From NCBI RefSeq assembly GCF_029227915.1, contig NC_079879.1, positions 5,270,001-5,334,000 of the forward strand: a DNA stretch of 64,000 bases, in the 5' to 3' direction. The position numbers were made by a program, and so were the translations under genes. Source of the DNA: Hydractinia symbiolongicarpus. Its lineage: Eukaryota; Cnidaria; Hydrozoa; Anthoathecata; Hydractiniidae. Under the pieces are notes generated by a model. It did no database searches, was not told the origin of the DNA, and was given only the letters and a program-made list of their open reading frames with translations. Below, piece by piece: positions 62,518 to 64,000 of this stretch (the stretch's first letter is position 1; each line of letters begins with the position of its first letter).

Positions 62518-63655
62518 GTGAAGGTTACCACACGATGCGGCAACTCCGTCATGTACGAATACATGAAGGAAGCCAGTGAAGAGGAAGCCAGTGAAGAAGA
62601 GCCCACAGGTAACGATGTGGAAGATAGCGTAGCAGATTCTAGCAAAGAGATTGCAGATGAGAGCCACCTACCAAGTGATCAACTAAAATCCTTGCACTTG
62701 GCATTTGCATCCAAAGCAGTCAAAAGCCTTTCACCTTATAACACCTTGCCAGGCCTTTCACTATCTAAAACCTCGCCTGACCATTCACCATCCAAAACCT
62801 TGCCTGACCATTTACTATCCAAAACATCGCCTGATCATTCACCTTCTAAAACTTCGCCAGCCATCAATCTTTTGACTCTGGAAAATTTTCTTTGTAATAT
62901 CACACCAGAATTAACATCAATCGTGTCCACTTAAAAAAATGATCCTGCTACCGTCTCCACAAGCTCTTTCATTGCTGATTGTGTTCACATCATTCCAATT
63001 TTAACATTGCCGACCATAAAATCGATTTTGAGTCCAACAATCTGGCACAGGTAATCCACGAAACAAAAAGAAACACTGCTTTGATATTGGGCCTATGTCA
63101 GAAGTTGGACACAAAAGTAAATGCTTTAAGTGCAAGAACTGCTGTGCTTGAGAGTTACATCATGAAAAAAAGAAACTTGTACGACGCTAAAAATCAAATT
63201 TATCAGGAACCATTGCCCTCGCCAGCAACAATTACCCAGCCACCGAATAGTTATGTTGAGATGCTGAAAAGTAATTTTGATCCGCTACTTTTCTTGTCCA
63301 CAGAACATAATGACATGGGCACGGAGACCACACATGTTGAAGCACGGCCGCAAGTCGCAACTCCGCAAACCACACCACCCGTTGGTAAGAAAACCCGCTA
63401 CGCAAAATTAACCCATGCTCCGCGTTAATTAAAAAAGAGCTGGTTAAGCGTTTCACCCTTGTCGAATTAGCAGGTGGCAGGTTAAATGGTGGCAAAAACA
63501 AAAACGCGTTGTCACCATGAAGAATGGGAATAATTTTGCAGAAGGCCAGGAAGGAATATAAGAAGGAATTTGAAAATAATATAAAAAAACAATTTAAATG
63601 AGATCATTAACTTAAAATGTCGAAAGGCAAGTCAGAAAATACGGGACACCACAGA
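62518..63655 (+). pseudogene. coiled-coil / BEN-like protein, frameshifted
   Basis: The first frame (62518-62934, 138 aa) has an acidic EEASEEEPTG region and an 11-codon tandem repeat (LSKTSPDHSPS). The second (62979-63428, 149 aa) has a short coiled coil (LCQKLDTKVNALSARTAVLE). After another shift, 63427-63655 reads KKELVKRFTLVELAGGRLNG, then NALSP, a TGA, and RKEYKKEFEN..KCRKASQKIR. The C-terminal part resembles BEN-type DNA-binding modules. The frame changes and in-frame stop suggest a decayed gene or element-encoded protein. The family assignment is tentative. Confidence 0.4.
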
Positions 63656-64000
63656 TTGATAAAATAAATAGACAAAATTATTTAGGTCAATTCTCAAGTT
63701 CCGAACTTTTTTTTCCCCGCATTCTATAAAAAACCTTTTTATAGGTCAAAGTAAAAGTGTTTTTGCATATGTATGTAGCTACCTATTTATGGACTGGTTT
63801 CTTATAAAAAAATGTGCATAACGTAAAATGTTGATATGATTGATTTCCTAAAACCGTGGTAAATTTCAGATAAAATTTTTTAGCTTCTATTCTGACTTGC
63901 CTTCTTATTTTAAGTTTTTATTTTAATATTGTTTGAAAAAGAATTTGTTCTAATTTATTCCGCACTTTTTTATTCCCTTACAAAATAAAATGTCTTACAA
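63656..64000. other. no gene seen at right edge
   Basis: AT-rich DNA with no open frame or repeat that I can support. Confidence 0.5.

Overview
This is eukaryotic genomic DNA: AT-rich, with many phase-consistent introns bounded by GT/AG and transposon debris of several classes. An early-branching animal is most likely, probably a cnidarian. That is inferred from the receptor architecture, the Kolobok/THAP and LINE relics and the compact exons; the species cannot be fixed from the sequence. Two host loci carry the interest, both on the minus strand.

(1) An FGF-receptor-like cluster runs from about 49.6 kb down to the left edge of the window. In transcription order it holds: gene C (40.3-49.6 kb; three Ig domains, one membrane helix, no kinase); gene B (33.9-37.0 kb; five Ig domains because an Ig2-Ig3 pair is duplicated, membrane helix, no kinase); gene A (13.9-23.7 kb; four Ig domains, membrane helix, intact tyrosine kinase and a C-terminal YMHV motif); and the first exon of a fourth member, gene D, at 60-414. 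Splicing the visible exons gives reading frames of 861 codons (A), 637 (B) and 392 (C) with no stop and consistent phases. B and C lie in duplicated units, and C also shares an Ig2 exon plus intron with A. The simplest reading is a signalling FGFR next to locally amplified kinase-less receptors that could act as FGF decoys or co-receptors.

(2) A PDCD4 orthologue occupies 51.56-56.04 kb. Twelve small exons encode both MA3 domains and the C-terminal tail; the N-terminal exons were not found.

The rest is mobile DNA. From left to right: a Kolobok-type element with a THAP/AVPTLF transposase, broken by a LINE fragment (5.5-8.1 kb); small TTAA-flanked inverted-repeat elements (11.5 and 20.0 kb); a LINE with a TA-flanked 1.2 kb element inserted in it (23.9-26.6 kb); a second Kolobok start with a THAP pseudogene (26.6-27.1 kb); small Helitrons (22.8, 46.2 and 53.1 kb, the middle one followed head-to-tail by a second start); a 5.4 kb element with an 8-bp target duplication and arms made of 10-bp-period arrays, sitting in the first intron of gene C (43.7-49.2 kb); a LINE 5' portion with a 2A-like motif (57.1-58.0 kb); a decayed DDE transposase with a 0.6 kb inverted-repeat element inside it (59.2-61.3 kb); and a decayed coiled-coil/BEN-like coding region (62.5-63.7 kb). 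Minisatellites lie at 13.2, 16.4 and 46.5 kb and an (AT)n tract at 30.6 kb. No rRNA, tRNA or CRISPR is supported.
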